Positions 18,071 through 27,816 of a DNA stretch of 64,000 nucleotides are shown one piece after another. Numbering within the stretch: position 1 is the stretch's first letter; each line of letters opens with the position of its first letter. The notes beneath the pieces were generated by a model. The model ran no database searches, was not told where the DNA came from, and was given only the letters and a program-made list of their open reading frames with translations. Source of the DNA: Bacteroidota bacterium (GTDB taxonomy: Bacteria > Bacteroidota > Bacteroidia > AKYH767-A > 2013-40CM-41-45); the NCBI GenBank assembly GCA_004295015.1, contig SHNE01000021.1, forward strand, positions 1-64,000, given 5' to 3'. Made by a program: the position numbers and the translations under genes.

Positions 18071-18883
18071 ATGGCAAATCAAGCAGCTGTAACATCGTCT
18101 TCTGATAATATCTGGGGTGGCGGTCGTTCTCCATTTTCTGTTCGTTGGGGAAAGATGTATATGTGGATCTTCCTGGTATCTGATGCTTTCACATTCTCAA
18201 GTTTGTTGATCGCATACGGATCAATGAGACATCGTTTTCCTGAAATATGGCCAAAGCCGGGAGATGTATTTACACACTTCCCTTTCATTCATGCGCATGT
18301 TCCATTGATGTATGTTGGATTGATGACCTTTATCCTCATCATGTCTTCCGTAACTATGGTTCTGGCTGTTGATGCAGGTCATAGCATGAAAAGAAAAAGT
18401 GTTTTGAAATGGCTTGGATGGACAATCATTGGCGGCTTCGTGTTCCTTGGTTCTCAGGCATGGGAGTGGTATCATTTTATTAAAGGTTCTGAGAAAGGCG
18501 CATATGTATTGGCTGATGGTCGTTTCGCCCGTACAGATGATCTGGAACCGGGGGTGTTAAAGTTTCATGATGGAAGTGTCGTAGAAGGCGCAGAGGCTAA
18601 TGCCTTGATTGCTTCTTCTGTACATAATGTCAAAGGTGCAAACCTAACGGAAAATGAATATGGTAACGTGCCTCTCTTTGGTAATTTCTTTTTCTTTATC
18701 ACAGGATTCCACGGGTTCCACGTATTCAGTGGGGTCGTTATAAATATTATTGTATTCATCCTTGTCTATCAGGGATTTCTTGACAGGAAAAAAGACTACG
18801 AGTTGGTTGAGAAGGTCGGTTTATACTGGCACTTCGTTGACCTTGTTTGGGTGTTCGTATTCACCTTCTTCTATCTTGTCTGA
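18071..18883 (+). CDS. ctaE: Cytochrome c oxidase subunit III, long paralogue
   Basis: A 270-residue subunit III homologue. The conserved core reads WGKMYMWIFLVSDAFTFSS, LGSQAWEWYHFI, FFFITGFHGFHVFSG and VGLYWHFVDLVWVFVFTFFYL. Between the EWYHF helix and the HGFH helix lies an extra, polar stretch of about 65 residues (139-203) that ordinary subunit III lacks at this length; it should protrude from the membrane. The gene sits between the short paralogue and subunit IV. Why two copies are kept is not evident; they may both be structural subunits of one complex. Confidence 0.87.
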   Translation: MANQAAVTSSSDNIWGGGRSPFSVRWGKMYMWIFLVSDAFTFSSLLIAYGSMRHRFPEIWPKPGDVFTHFPFIHAHVPLMYVGLMTFILIMSSVTMVLAVDAGHSMKRKSVLKWLGWTIIGGFVFLGSQAWEWYHFIKGSEKGAYVLADGRFARTDDLEPGVLKFHDGSVVEGAEANALIASSVHNVKGANLTENEYGNVPLFGNFFFFITGFHGFHVFSGVVINIIVFILVYQGFLDRKKDYELVEKVGLYWHFVDLVWVFVFTFFYLV

Positions 18884-18912
18884 TAATTAATCTAATTTCA
18901 AAAGCCGTTCAT

Positions 18913-19251
18913 ATGTCTGATATGCACCACGAAGTTGTTTCGCATGCTAGCGAAGAAAAAGCACACAGTGCTTTGAATACTAAAATGATCTGGAAAGTGT
19001 TTTGGATACTTTTAGGAATTACCCTCTTTGAAGTTGGAATTTCATTCACCGGAATTCCACATACAATCCTGATATGGACATTTGTTGTGCTTACTCTGGT
19101 GAAAGCATATTACATCGTTGGCTATTTTATGCACATGAAATTTGAGGCTGTCTCATTTCAATGGGCTATACTCTTGCCATTCATTCTCATCGTGTATTTA
19201 ATTTTCATCGCCCTATATGAAGGCACGGCTTTAGGATTAATTCCGGGCTAA
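18913..19251 (+). CDS. Cytochrome c oxidase subunit IV (prokaryotic type)
   Basis: I start at the ATG at 18913 (112 residues), since the longer frame would run back into the preceding gene and adds a non-homologous segment. The protein has a histidine-rich polar N-terminus (MSDMHHEVVSHASEEKAHS) and three hydrophobic helices: IWKVFWILLGITLFEVGISF, ILIWTFVVLTLVKAYYIVGYFMHMKFE and WAILLPFILIVYLIFIALYEG. The helix 2 phrase KAYYIVGYFMHMKFE is characteristic of COX4_pro/CyoD-like subunits. It is a small accessory subunit of the membrane oxidase. It follows subunit III by 29 bases. Confidence 0.85.
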   Translation: MSDMHHEVVSHASEEKAHSALNTKMIWKVFWILLGITLFEVGISFTGIPHTILIWTFVVLTLVKAYYIVGYFMHMKFEAVSFQWAILLPFILIVYLIFIALYEGTALGLIPG

Positions 19252-19263
19252 ATCATATTAAGA

Positions 19264-19923
19264 ATGAGTTCTCCTGTCTGGAAAAAGATAGCCATTCCAT
19301 TTGCAATCCTTCTCTTCCCTGTTGTATTCTGGCTCGTCCTGATAACAGGGAAGAATCATTTTAAGACTCTCCCGATTTACGGACCTGTGCAAATAAGTGA
19401 ATCAGGTGATACAACTTATCACACTGTTGGAAATTTCCATTTATTGAATCAGTCCGGAAAATGGGTTTCTGACCGGGATCTGGAAGGAAAAATCATCGTC
19501 GCAAATTTTTTCTTTGCAAGTTGCACAAGCGTTTGTCCGGATATGAATGCACAAATGGCCAGACTACAGAGCAAAACGGGTGCTTTCAATGATGTACAAT
19601 TGATTTCTTTCACAGTAAATCCTGAGCGGGACTCCGTATCTGTTCTTGCTGATTATGCTTCTAAGCTTGGAGCAGATCCTGATCGTTGGTGGTTTCTTAC
19701 CGGAAACAAAGATTCAATCTATACCATAGCCAGGGAAGGATTTTTGGTATCGGCAGCTGCCGGAAAAGATGCTGAAGATTTTTTTCATAGTCAAGATTTA
19801 ATCCTGCTCGATTCTAAAAGACGTATTCGTGCCATGGTAGACGGTACAGTTTATAAAGAAGTAGACTCCCTCTTTCAAAAGATAGAGTTGCTTCGTTATG
19901 AAGAGTCCGGACAAACTCAATAA
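19264..19923 (+). CDS. SCO1/SenC family copper chaperone for cytochrome oxidase
   Basis: This 219-residue protein is anchored by one N-terminal hydrophobic segment (IPFAILLFPVVFWLVLI) with a periplasmic thioredoxin-like domain. The copper/redox motif is CTSVC (C87, C91) after NFFFAS, and the third ligand histidine is H175 in DFFHSQDL, as in SCO proteins that load the CuA centre of subunit II. Other family features are ISFTVNPERDS and DRWWFLTGN. It lies 12 bases after subunit IV and before a DUF420 gene, the usual order in Bacteroidota. Subunit II, its presumed client, is not in the window. Confidence 0.92.
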   Translation: MSSPVWKKIAIPFAILLFPVVFWLVLITGKNHFKTLPIYGPVQISESGDTTYHTVGNFHLLNQSGKWVSDRDLEGKIIVANFFFASCTSVCPDMNAQMARLQSKTGAFNDVQLISFTVNPERDSVSVLADYASKLGADPDRWWFLTGNKDSIYTIAREGFLVSAAAGKDAEDFFHSQDLILLDSKRRIRAMVDGTVYKEVDSLFQKIELLRYEESGQTQ

Positions 19924-19982
19924 ACCTGTTGTGTTTTATCGGGAAAATTTCATCTCCGTTTGAATAATTGAATCTGGAAAAA

Positions 19983-20522
19983 ATGAACTCAACAGAAGCA
20001 AAGCATAAAATTTATCTGCGACTTATTTATTTTGTATCGGTAGTCGTTTTTCTGTTGGTACTATTCCTTGGACAATTACCAAAAGCCGACTCAATACCTG
20101 ACTGGGTCAAAACGCTTCCTGTGATGAATGCGTTTTTGAATGGAACCACTTGTGTCCTCTTGTTAATTTCTCTTTATTTTATCAGAAATAAAAAAGTAGA
20201 AATTCATAAAAAATTAAACCTCCTGGCATGTGGCCTTTCAACTATTTTTCTGTTGTCTTATGTGACCTTCCATTCGTTTGGCGTTGAAACGAAGTATCCT
20301 GTTGATAATCCGATGCGACCGGTTTACCTGTTTATATTGATCACTCATATTATACTGGCTGCAATTGTATTACCTTTAGTTTTAATATCTTTGTACCGTG
20401 GTCTAACCAACCAAGTACAATCTCATCGAAAAATCGTTCGCTGGTCATTTCCGATTTGGTTGTATGTCACCATTACAGGTGTAATTGTTTATCTAATGAT
20501 TTCACCCTATTATCAATACTAA
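19983..20522 (+). CDS. DUF420 family membrane protein (oxidase-associated)
   Basis: A membrane protein of about 179 residues with five hydrophobic segments. The order of polar landmarks (MNAFLNGTTCVLL, NKKVEIHKKLNLLA, YVTFHSFG, ILITHIILAAIVLPLVLISLYRGL, QVQSHRKIVRWSFPIWLYVTITGVIVYL) matches DUF420/YozB, including histidines in segments 2-4 that may bind heme or copper (inference). Genes of this family are regularly found beside SCO and cytochrome oxidase genes. I use the ATG at 19983; a TTG five codons upstream is an alternative. Confidence 0.82.
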   Translation: MNSTEAKHKIYLRLIYFVSVVVFLLVLFLGQLPKADSIPDWVKTLPVMNAFLNGTTCVLLLISLYFIRNKKVEIHKKLNLLACGLSTIFLLSYVTFHSFGVETKYPVDNPMRPVYLFILITHIILAAIVLPLVLISLYRGLTNQVQSHRKIVRWSFPIWLYVTITGVIVYLMISPYYQY

Positions 20523-20524
20523 GC

Positions 20525-20755
20525 TTGAAAAAAACTGTTTCCATATTGGCCCTTTCATTCTTTCTGATCCTGTCAGTTGAATCAGCCTATTCTCAATGCT
20601 CTATGTGCCGTCGGGTTGTTGAAACCAACCAGGAATCAAATGCCTACAGGACCGGAAAATCACTCAATTCAGGAATTTTATACCTCATGGCTGTCCCATA
20701 TTTACTTGGAGCAATCGGAGTTGCAATTTGGTGGAAGAGTAAAAACAAGCAATAA
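20525..20755 (+). CDS. Small exported membrane protein with CxxC, oxidase cluster
   Basis: A 76-residue protein starting at a TTG (20525), two bases after the DUF420 stop. The N-terminus is a signal-like hydrophobic run (VSILALSFFLILSVESAYS), followed by QCSMCRRVVETNQ, a short polar part, and a C-terminal membrane helix (ILYLMAVPYLLGAIGVAIWW). The CSMC pair placed just after the signal region suggests a periplasmic metal- or redox-binding role linked to oxidase assembly, but I do not recognise a named family. An alternative start inside the DUF420 gene gives an implausible cysteine-rich leader. Confidence 0.6.
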   Translation: MKKTVSILALSFFLILSVESAYSQCSMCRRVVETNQESNAYRTGKSLNSGILYLMAVPYLLGAIGVAIWWKSKNKQ

Positions 20756-20802
20756 AGGCTTTTTTTGACGTTTTTCCTTTTTTTAAGCTGGATTGGATTT
20801 TT

Positions 20803-20810
20803 TATCTTTG
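20803..20810 (+). promoter_or_regulatory. -7 box abutting the trhO start
   Basis: TATCTTTG (20803-20810) matches TAnnTTTG and is immediately followed by ATG at 20811 and a second in-frame ATG at 20817. If used, transcription would begin at about the second ATG, giving a leaderless mRNA. I see no TTTG at the normal -33 spacing. Confidence 0.35.
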
Positions 20811-20816
20811 ATGGCT

Positions 20817-21893
20817 ATGCAGCTGTATAATAAATACGACAAAGAAACTCTACGTAGAAAGCTGATGCAGGAAAATTTCCACCGCATCACCCTGTCTTTT
20901 TACCGTTATGTAATTCTGGACAATCTTCAGGAACTAAGGGATGAAATGTATAAGGATTTATCAAATCTGTCGGTATTGGGTAGAATCTATATCGCACAAG
21001 AAGGGATAAATGCACAGATCTCTGTACCCGAACCGGAATGGGAAAAATTTATGGCTTATCTTGATTCCTCCAACTTTTTCAAAGGAGTTGATTTGAAGAT
21101 AGCCATTGAAGACGATGGAAAATCATTTTATAAACTCATCGTCAGAATAAGACACAAAATTGTTGCGGATGGATTAGATGATAAATCATTTGATGTAACA
21201 AATGTCGGCAAGCATCTTTCAGCAAAAGAGTTTAATGATGCCATGGATATGCCGGATACCGTAGTGGTAGATATGCGCAATCATTATGAAAGTGAAGTAG
21301 GGCATTTTAGAAACGCTGTTCTCCCCGATGCAGATACATTCCGTCAGGAGCTCCCTATTGTGCTGGATTATCTGAAAGATAAAAAAGAGAAGAAAATTCT
21401 GCTTTACTGTACAGGAGGAATCAGATGCGAGAAAGCCAGTGCTTTTTTCCGTCACCATGGTTTTGAAGATGTGAACCAATTAAATGGTGGCATTATTCAC
21501 TACGCCCGACAAGTAAAAGCCGAGGGTCTTGAATCAAAATTTATTGGAAAGAATTTTGTTTTTGATGACAGACTTGGCGAAAGAATCACTGATGAAATAA
21601 TTAGTGTTTGCCATCAATGCGGTGAAGCTTCCGACCGACATATTAATTGTGCTAATGATGCTTGCCACCTTCTTTTTATTCAGTGTGAATCCTGTGCAGA
21701 GAAAATGTCAGGATGTTGTACACCTGCTTGTAAAGATATCGTCTCTTTACCCATTGAAGAGCAACGGAAATACCGAAAGATTGAGAAGTCTGATCCGATA
21801 CGGAATGTTTTTAAGAGTCGTTTGCGACCAAACCTTCGCGACATCATCGCGCAGTCTCCATATATTAATCTCACTTCTAACCCGAAACCATGA
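20817..21893 (+). CDS. trhO: tRNA uridine(34) hydroxylase (TrhO/YceA rhodanese family)
   Basis: The enzyme forms 5-hydroxyuridine at tRNA wobble position 34. The product (358 residues from the ATG that gives [10 protein letters not shown], the usual family opening) has an N-terminal acylphosphatase-like domain with [16 protein letters not shown], a central rhodanese domain whose active loop is [11 protein letters not shown] (catalytic C198), and a cysteine-rich C-terminus ([32 protein letters not shown]) likely to bind zinc. ATGs at 20811 and 20817 are both possible. The stop overlaps the next ATG (21890), so the following T9SS cargo gene may be co-transcribed. Confidence 0.9.
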   Translation: MQLYNKYDKETLRRKLMQENFHRITLSFYRYVILDNLQELRDEMYKDLSNLSVLGRIYIAQEGINAQISVPEPEWEKFMAYLDSSNFFKGVDLKIAIEDDGKSFYKLIVRIRHKIVADGLDDKSFDVTNVGKHLSAKEFNDAMDMPDTVVVDMRNHYESEVGHFRNAVLPDADTFRQELPIVLDYLKDKKEKKILLYCTGGIRCEKASAFFRHHGFEDVNQLNGGIIHYARQVKAEGLESKFIGKNFVFDDRLGERITDEIISVCHQCGEASDRHINCANDACHLLFIQCESCAEKMSGCCTPACKDIVSLPIEEQRKYRKIEKSDPIRNVFKSRLRPNLRDIIAQSPYINLTSNPKP

Positions 21894-23482
21894 TGAAAAA
21901 ACTACTCTTCTTTGCAGCAATATTAATGTTGCTGCAAACCACTTCAAAAGCTCAGGTTTTATTTTCGGAGGATTTTGCCTCCGGTTCTCTCCCTGCAGGA
22001 TGGACGAATGACAGTCTTGGACTCCCGGCTGCCAATCTTTGGCTATTTAATAATCCTTATGCACGTACAATAACGGGTGCAGGTTTCGATAGCAATTTTG
22101 CAATTTTTGACAGTGATGAAAGTCTTGACGATGATAGTATCGTCGAATTAGCAAGCCTCACTTCACCTGTCATTGATATCTCGCTGTCTACTGCACAACT
22201 TTATCTTGAATTGGATGAGCAATTTCGATCCCTGGCTCCACCTAATGGTGAGGCCCGCAGACACATTGAATATTCTCTGGATTCAGGATTGACATGGCAG
22301 ACAATCGTTTTCGATTCTTTGGATTATGGTTATCCGACAGCAGTACATTCTTTGTATGACTTAAGTGCACTTTCAGGTATCGAGTCGGATATTGTTATCA
22401 GGTTTACCTGGACAGGAAACTACGATTGGTGGTGGGCTTTGGATAATGTTCAAGTTGTAGCATATGCATCATGTACAGCTCCGCCTGTATCGGGAACCGC
22501 AACTGCTACAGCAAGTGCAGTTTGTCCGGATGAGCTTTTCGATTTGAACCTCGTTGGAGCCGATGCCGCACCTGATATTAGCTATCAATGGCAATCTTCT
22601 CCGGATAGTCTTACCTGGACTAACATCACAGGAGCAACTTCAACCAGCTTGACGCTTACTCAGCCGACTGCAACATATTACCAGTGTATAGTCACTTGCA
22701 CCGGTGTAGATTCTGCTTCAGTTGCAGTTTATGTGAGTATGAATCCGGGAACTTCATGCTATTGCACACCTCTTGGTTATAGTTGTGCAGGCTTCACGGG
22801 AAATATCACCAATGTCAATATCACCGGAACCACTTTGAATAATACTTCCGGCTGTGATGAACTTACAGATGTTGCTTACACTTTTTGGCCTGACTTACCT
22901 TCGACATCAGCAAATTTGGTGAGAGGAAACACGTATGATTTTAATGTTACCACGGATGATGACAATATTATTTCAATCTGGATTGATTATGATCTTAATG
23001 GTGGATTTGAGCCTTCAGAATGGAAACAGGTTTGCACAACTTCGCTTGCATCTGTTGCTAATACGGCGAGTATTTTAATTCCGGTTTCTGCAACACAAGG
23101 TCCAACCAGAATGCGTGTACGGGCCAGATTGGTCGGTAATCAAAATGATTCTTCCAGTGCTTGTATTTCTTTTGGTTCCGGAGAAGCAGAAGATTATGTG
23201 ATAGGTCTTGATTTCAGCGTAGGTATAAATTCCATTCCGCTTAAAGGAAGTTCAATGTATCCTAATCCTGCTACCGGCATTGCCTATGTCTTTTTTGAGA
23301 ATACAATTGCCAATGCAAGCATTCAGGTCTTGGATCATATCGGACGACTAGTACAAAGCAAAGAGGTGACGAATGTATTCAGCACAAGTCTCGATCTGTC
23401 GACGGAATCCGACGGAATTTATTTTGTACGTATTCTGACTGAGCAGGGTGCAGTTACACACAAATTGATGATAGCCAGATAA
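21890..23482 (+). CDS. T9SS-exported protein with jellyroll-like and GEVED domains
   Basis: The 530-residue protein has a signal peptide ([18 protein letters not shown]). The mature N-terminus ([18 protein letters not shown] ... [13 protein letters not shown]) is a choice-of-anchor/MAM-like jellyroll module. A Cys-containing Ig-like segment ([13 protein letters not shown] to VAVYVSM) follows, then a GEVED domain recognisable by [25 protein letters not shown] and [12 protein letters not shown]. The C-terminus ([26 protein letters not shown]) is a T9SS type A sorting domain. It is probably a surface-attached or released adhesive/binding protein; no enzyme motif is visible. A perfect hairpin terminator follows. 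Confidence 0.8.
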   Translation: MMKKLLFFAAILMLLQTTSKAQVLFSEDFASGSLPAGWTNDSLGLPAANLWLFNNPYARTITGAGFDSNFAIFDSDESLDDDSIVELASLTSPVIDISLSTAQLYLELDEQFRSLAPPNGEARRHIEYSLDSGLTWQTIVFDSLDYGYPTAVHSLYDLSALSGIESDIVIRFTWTGNYDWWWALDNVQVVAYASCTAPPVSGTATATASAVCPDELFDLNLVGADAAPDISYQWQSSPDSLTWTNITGATSTSLTLTQPTATYYQCIVTCTGVDSASVAVYVSMNPGTSCYCTPLGYSCAGFTGNITNVNITGTTLNNTSGCDELTDVAYTFWPDLPSTSANLVRGNTYDFNVTTDDDNIISIWIDYDLNGGFEPSEWKQVCTTSLASVANTASILIPVSATQGPTRMRVRARLVGNQNDSSSACISFGSGEAEDYVIGLDFSVGINSIPLKGSSMYPNPATGIAYVFFENTIANASIQVLDHIGRLVQSKEVTNVFSTSLDLSTESDGIYFVRILTEQGAVTHKLMIAR

Positions 23483-23501
23483 AATAACCCCGGCAAACAG
23501 T

Positions 23502-23529
23502 AAAAAGCCTCCAAATTTGGAGGCTTTTT
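23502..23529 (+). terminator. Intrinsic terminator after the GEVED protein gene
   Basis: A 28-base perfect palindrome (AAAAAGCCTCCAAA and its complement) lies 20 bases after the stop at 23482, with T-runs on both ends. It insulates the metH riboswitch transcript that starts about 110 bases further on. Confidence 0.9.
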
Positions 23530-23607
23530 ATTTTTATCGACAGGCTTCAGATCAAGAATCAATAATGTTGATTAAGCAGAAATGAGTTGATACCGCAAAA
23601 ATATGCC

Positions 23608-23638
23608 TTTGGATGCATTTGACTTTTTTATATCTTTG
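23608..23638 (+). promoter_or_regulatory. Promoter of the metH riboswitch transcript
   Basis: TTTG (23608-23611), a 19-base spacer and TATCTTTG (23631-23638) fit the Bacteroidota consensus TTTG-N19-TAnnTTTG exactly. Transcription should start near 23645, about 30 bases before the SAM aptamer. Confidence 0.75.
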
Positions 23639-23674
23639 CCTCAGTTCTTTCAATTGTCCGTTCTAACGGATTCG

Positions 23675-23826
23675 CTTATCCAGAAAGGTGGAGGGATTGC
23701 GCCCTGTGAAACCTTGGCAACCCTTATCCCGGGTTATTAACTGCAAGCTCAGCTTGCTGATTTATTGATCAGGATGAATATTAAAGAAGGTGCCAACTCG
23801 CTCATTCATTTCGAATGATAGATAAG
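23675..23826 (+). ncRNA. SAM-I (S-box) riboswitch aptamer upstream of metH
   Basis: The P1 helix is formed by CTTATC (23675-23680) and GATAAG (23821-23826). Between them lie the conserved S-box elements in order: CCAGAAAGGTGGAGGGA, GCCCTGTGAAACCTTGGCAACC with the kink-turn/pseudoknot region, a variable P3 arm, and AAGAAGGTGCCAAC near the SAM-binding core. Such aptamers bind S-adenosylmethionine and repress methionine genes when it is abundant. It sits in the leader of metH, whose product feeds SAM synthesis. Confidence 0.93.
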
Positions 23827-23861
23827 TCATGTGTGTTCGCCTTGTACTATAAGTATATACG

Positions 23862-23895
23862 ATCTCCCTTGACTTGTCTGGGGAGATTTTTTTTT
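23862..23895 (+). terminator. Riboswitch-controlled terminator
   Basis: The arms ATCTCCC (23862-23868) and GGGAGAT (23881-23887) are followed by a long T-run to 23895, ending 49 bases before the metH ATG. The loop (TGACTTGTC, 23870-23878) is complementary over 9 pairs (one G-U) to GATAAGTCA (23821-23829), which contains the 3' strand of aptamer helix P1. Without SAM, this alternative pairing would block terminator formation. Confidence 0.85.
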
Positions 23896-23944
23896 GGATT
23901 TGATCGAAGCCCGTGAACCCCAATTGCTAATTAAATATTAATCT

Positions 23945-26900
23945 ATGTCTACTGACACAATGAAAGCGAATCAATCTAATTCAATCCGGCAGGAGTTGGA
24001 GCAACGCATTTTAGTAATTGATGGTGCAATGGGCACCATGATTCAACGGTATCAGCTCAGCGAAGAAGATTACAGAGGAGAGAGATTCAAGGAATTTAAA
24101 CATCCATTGAAGGGCAATAATGACCTATTGACCTTAACCCGACCTGATATTATTGAGGCAATTCATTTGGAGTATTTGCAGGCTGGGGCAGATATTATTG
24201 AGACCAATACTTTTAATGCACAAAGAATTTCCTTGGCGGATTATGCTATGGAAGAGTTATCCTATGAATTAAATTATCAGTCTGCACTCATCGCAAAGAA
24301 TGCTATAAATAAATACATCAGGGAGGAACAAGCAAAGTCTGATCGGCAGGCTAACATTGTTAGATGGCTTGCCGGAGCAATCGGACCGACCAACCGAACA
24401 CTGTCGCTTTCACCTAATGTAAATGACCCGGGTTTCAGGGCCATCACTTTTGATCAGCTTGCTGAGGCTTATGCAGAACAAGTACGTGGGCTAATAGACG
24501 GAGGAGTGGATTTGCTGCTGGTAGAAACCGTATTTGATACCTTGAATGCAAAGGCAGCTTTATTTGCCATTGAAACGGTTTTGGAAGAGAGGAAATTGGA
24601 AATGCCGGTGATGATGTCAGGTACTATCACTGATGCAAGCGGAAGAACGCTTAGCGGACAAACTGTCGAAGCATTTTTAAATTCAGTTTCACATATAGAT
24701 TTGCTCAGTGTAGGGCTCAATTGTGCCTTAGGTGCAAAAGAGATGCGGCCTCATATTGAAGAGTTGAGCGAGAAGGCTCCGTTCTTCGTAAGTGCTTATC
24801 CCAATGCAGGACTCCCGAATCAGTTTGGAGAATACGATGAAAGTCCCCATGACATGGGCCACCATATCGAAGATTTTTTAAAAAGTGGTTTTCTAAATAT
24901 TGTTGGCGGTTGTTGTGGAACAACACCAGATCATATCAGGCATATTGCTGCTTTGGCAAAAAAAGTAAAACCGAGAGTTTTGCCTTTGATAGAACCATAC
25001 CTCCGAATCAGTGGCCTCGAAGCAGTGACTCTCAGACCTGATTCGAATTTTATGAATATTGGTGAAAGAACAAATGTCACTGGGTCGCGAAAGTTTCTAA
25101 GGTTGATCAAAGAGGATAAATACGAGGAAGCTTTGTCGGTTGCCCGTGATCAGGTCGATGGTGGTGCGCAGGCAATTGATGTAAACATGGATGAAGGAAT
25201 GCTTGAATCAGCATCTGCCATGACTAAATACCTTAACATGATGGCCGTGGAGCCGGATATTGCAAGGCTTCCTACCATGATTGATTCGTCAAAATTTTCT
25301 GTCATTGAAGCAGGATTGAAATGTACCCAAGGAAAATCTATTGTAAATTCAATTTCACTAAAAGAGGGAGAGGAAGAATTTATTAAGCAGGCCACCATAG
25401 TAAAAAAATATGGAGCTGCTGTGATTGTGATGGCTTTTGATGAGAAAGGCCAGGCTGACTCACTGGAGAGAAGAATAGAAATTTGTGCCCGTGCTTACAA
25501 AATATTAACGGAGCAGGTTCACTTTCCTCCTCAGGACATCATTTTTGACCCGAATATATTTCCTGTTGCTACAGGAATGGACGAACACCGTCGCAATGCG
25601 CTGGATTATTTTGAAGCAACACGTTGGATAAAAGAAAACCTTCCTTTCGCAAAAGTAAGTGGTGGTGTAAGTAATGTTTCATTTTCTTTCAGAGGAAATG
25701 ATATGGTAAGAGAGGCAATTCATTCAGCATTCCTGTATCACGGTATACGAGCCGGAATGGATATGGGAATTGTGAATCCCGGCCAGTTGCAGGTGTATGA
25801 TGAAATTGCTCCGGATTTATTGGAATTAGTTGAAGATGTTTTACTCGACAGAAAAGCGGATGCTACCGAGCGATTACTGCAGCATGCCGAGTCTCTTAAA
25901 GGCATAACACGCCTGAAAGATGAGAAGGATGCTCCTTGGAGATCTGAGTCGGTTGAAAAACGTCTCGCACATGCCTTGGTTAAAGGAATTACCGATTTCA
26001 TTGAAGTGGATCTTGAAGAAGCGCGACCAAAATTTTCCAAAACCTTGCAGCTAATCGAAGGTCCATTGATGGACGGAATGAATATTGTGGGGGATTTATT
26101 TGGTTCGGGAAAAATGTTTTTACCTCAGGTAGTAAAGAGTGCGCGTGTAATGAAAAAAGCCGTTGCATATTTGGAGCCATACCTCAATGCTGAAAAGTTA
26201 TTACTCGCTGAGAATGGGATTGCTCAACGTCGTAAAACTGCCGGTAAAGTTCTGCTTGCTACCGTAAAAGGGGATGTCCATGATATTGGTAAAAATATCG
26301 TCGGCGTTGTTCTGGCTTGTAATAATTATGAAATTGTAGACCTGGGCGTAATGGTTCCGGCAGATAAAATTTTAGCAGCTTCGAGGGAGCATGAAGTGGA
26401 TATTATTGGTGTGAGCGGATTAATCACCCCATCACTGGACGAAATGGTTCATGTTGCAAAAGAAATGCAAAGAGAAAACTTTAAAATTCCTCTTCTGATT
26501 GGTGGTGCAACTACATCCAAAGTTCATACAGCTGTTAAAATTGAACCACATTATGATCAGCCTGTAATCCATGTCAATGATGCCTCGAGGTGTGTTACTG
26601 TGGTAAGTAATTTACTTTCTGATGATTTGAGAAGTGAGGTAATAGGAAAGAATAAATCCGAGAACGAAAGAATCAGAAAGCAACACGAGAACGCCAGAGC
26701 GTCAACAAAATTTATTCCATTGGAACTTGCCCGACGTTCAAAATTTTCTCCCGATTGGACCAAGGAGTGTATGACTAAACCTAAAGTCCTTGGCAATGTT
26801 GTTTTCAATGACTTCCCTCTGGAAGAAATTGCGAACTACATCGACTGGACTCCCTTTTTTCACAGCTGGGAAATGAAAGGGTCCTACCCGAAAATTTTGA

Positions 26901-27802
26901 GTGATCCGGAGAGAGGAGTAGAAGCGACAAAGCTTTTTAAAGAGGCTCAGGAGATGTTAAAGAGAATTATTTCTGAGAAATGGTTAAAGGCAAATGCTGT
27001 AGTTGGAATATATCCTGCTCTCGCAGATGGGGATGATATCGAAGTTTATAATACGGATACAGAAGGAAAAATAGTGTGCTCTTTCCATTCCTTAAGACAA
27101 CAGACGCAAAAACCGGAAGGTGATTTCAATGTTGCTTTATCTGATTTTATTAAACCTAAATCTGCCGTGTTGGTTCACGGAACCGGCGAAGTGCACTTAG
27201 CTTCCGTTGAAGCTGCCCATGCGCCGATTGATTTGGCAGGCCCGGGTAATGAGATGAATACCTTTGAAGGAAGCAATGCCCGGACTGATACAGATTACAT
27301 TGGTGCCTTTGCACTCACCACCGGAATTGGAATTGATAAGTGGGTAGAAAAATTTGAGAAGGACCATGATGACTATTCAGCGATTTTGTTGAAGGCTTTG
27401 GCCGACAGGCTCGCAGAAGCATTTGCAGAATTACTTCATGAAAAGGTAAGAAAAGAGATTTGGGGATATGCAGGGAATGAAAATTTTAGTCCGGAAGAAT
27501 TAATTAGGGAAGAATATACCGGTATCAGACCGGCCCCCGGTTATCCTGCACAACCGGATCATACAGAAAAGAAAACAATTTGGAAATTGCTGGATGTGGA
27601 GACTAATACCGGTATTCAATTAACTGAAAGTCTGGCAATGTTCCCGACTGCTGCTGTGAGTGGACTGTATTTTTCACATCCTGAATCCCGTTATTTTGGT
27701 CTCGGGAAAATTCAGCGTGATCAGGTTACAGATTATGCAAAGCGAAAAGGAATGTCCGTGGAAGAAATTGAAAGGTGGCTGGCACCGGTACTTGCTTATT
27801 GA
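23945..27802 (+). CDS. metH: Cobalamin-dependent methionine synthase
   Basis: The enzyme moves a methyl group from methyltetrahydrofolate to homocysteine via B12, giving methionine in the cytoplasm. The 1285-residue protein has all four modules: homocysteine/zinc domain (about 15-345) with zinc ligands C260, C323 and C324 ([14 protein letters not shown]); pterin-binding domain (about 360-620) with [15 protein letters not shown]12 cap and Rossmann domain (about 660-900) with the cobalt-ligand motif [12 protein letters not shown] (H779); and the reactivation/SAM domain (about 940-1285) with [12 protein letters not shown]. It is full length. Expression is controlled by the SAM-I riboswitch and terminator directly upstream. 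Confidence 0.97.
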   Translation: MSTDTMKANQSNSIRQELEQRILVIDGAMGTMIQRYQLSEEDYRGERFKEFKHPLKGNNDLLTLTRPDIIEAIHLEYLQAGADIIETNTFNAQRISLADYAMEELSYELNYQSALIAKNAINKYIREEQAKSDRQANIVRWLAGAIGPTNRTLSLSPNVNDPGFRAITFDQLAEAYAEQVRGLIDGGVDLLLVETVFDTLNAKAALFAIETVLEERKLEMPVMMSGTITDASGRTLSGQTVEAFLNSVSHIDLLSVGLNCALGAKEMRPHIEELSEKAPFFVSAYPNAGLPNQFGEYDESPHDMGHHIEDFLKSGFLNIVGGCCGTTPDHIRHIAALAKKVKPRVLPLIEPYLRISGLEAVTLRPDSNFMNIGERTNVTGSRKFLRLIKEDKYEEALSVARDQVDGGAQAIDVNMDEGMLESASAMTKYLNMMAVEPDIARLPTMIDSSKFSVIEAGLKCTQGKSIVNSISLKEGEEEFIKQATIVKKYGAAVIVMAFDEKGQADSLERRIEICARAYKILTEQVHFPPQDIIFDPNIFPVATGMDEHRRNALDYFEATRWIKENLPFAKVSGGVSNVSFSFRGNDMVREAIHSAFLYHGIRAGMDMGIVNPGQLQVYDEIAPDLLELVEDVLLDRKADATERLLQHAESLKGITRLKDEKDAPWRSESVEKRLAHALVKGITDFIEVDLEEARPKFSKTLQLIEGPLMDGMNIVGDLFGSGKMFLPQVVKSARVMKKAVAYLEPYLNAEKLLLAENGIAQRRKTAGKVLLATVKGDVHDIGKNIVGVVLACNNYEIVDLGVMVPADKILAASREHEVDIIGVSGLITPSLDEMVHVAKEMQRENFKIPLLIGGATTSKVHTAVKIEPHYDQPVIHVNDASRCVTVVSNLLSDDLRSEVIGKNKSENERIRKQHENARASTKFIPLELARRSKFSPDWTKECMTKPKVLGNVVFNDFPLEEIANYIDWTPFFHSWEMKGSYPKILSDPERGVEATKLFKEAQEMLKRIISEKWLKANAVVGIYPALADGDDIEVYNTDTEGKIVCSFHSLRQQTQKPEGDFNVALSDFIKPKSAVLVHGTGEVHLASVEAAHAPIDLAGPGNEMNTFEGSNARTDTDYIGAFALTTGIGIDKWVEKFEKDHDDYSAILLKALADRLAEAFAELLHEKVRKEIWGYAGNENFSPEELIREEYTGIRPAPGYPAQPDHTEKKTIWKLLDVETNTGIQLTESLAMFPTAAVSGLYFSHPESRYFGLGKIQRDQVTDYAKRKGMSVEEIERWLAPVLAY

Positions 27803-27816
27803 ATAATTGTTGTTCT

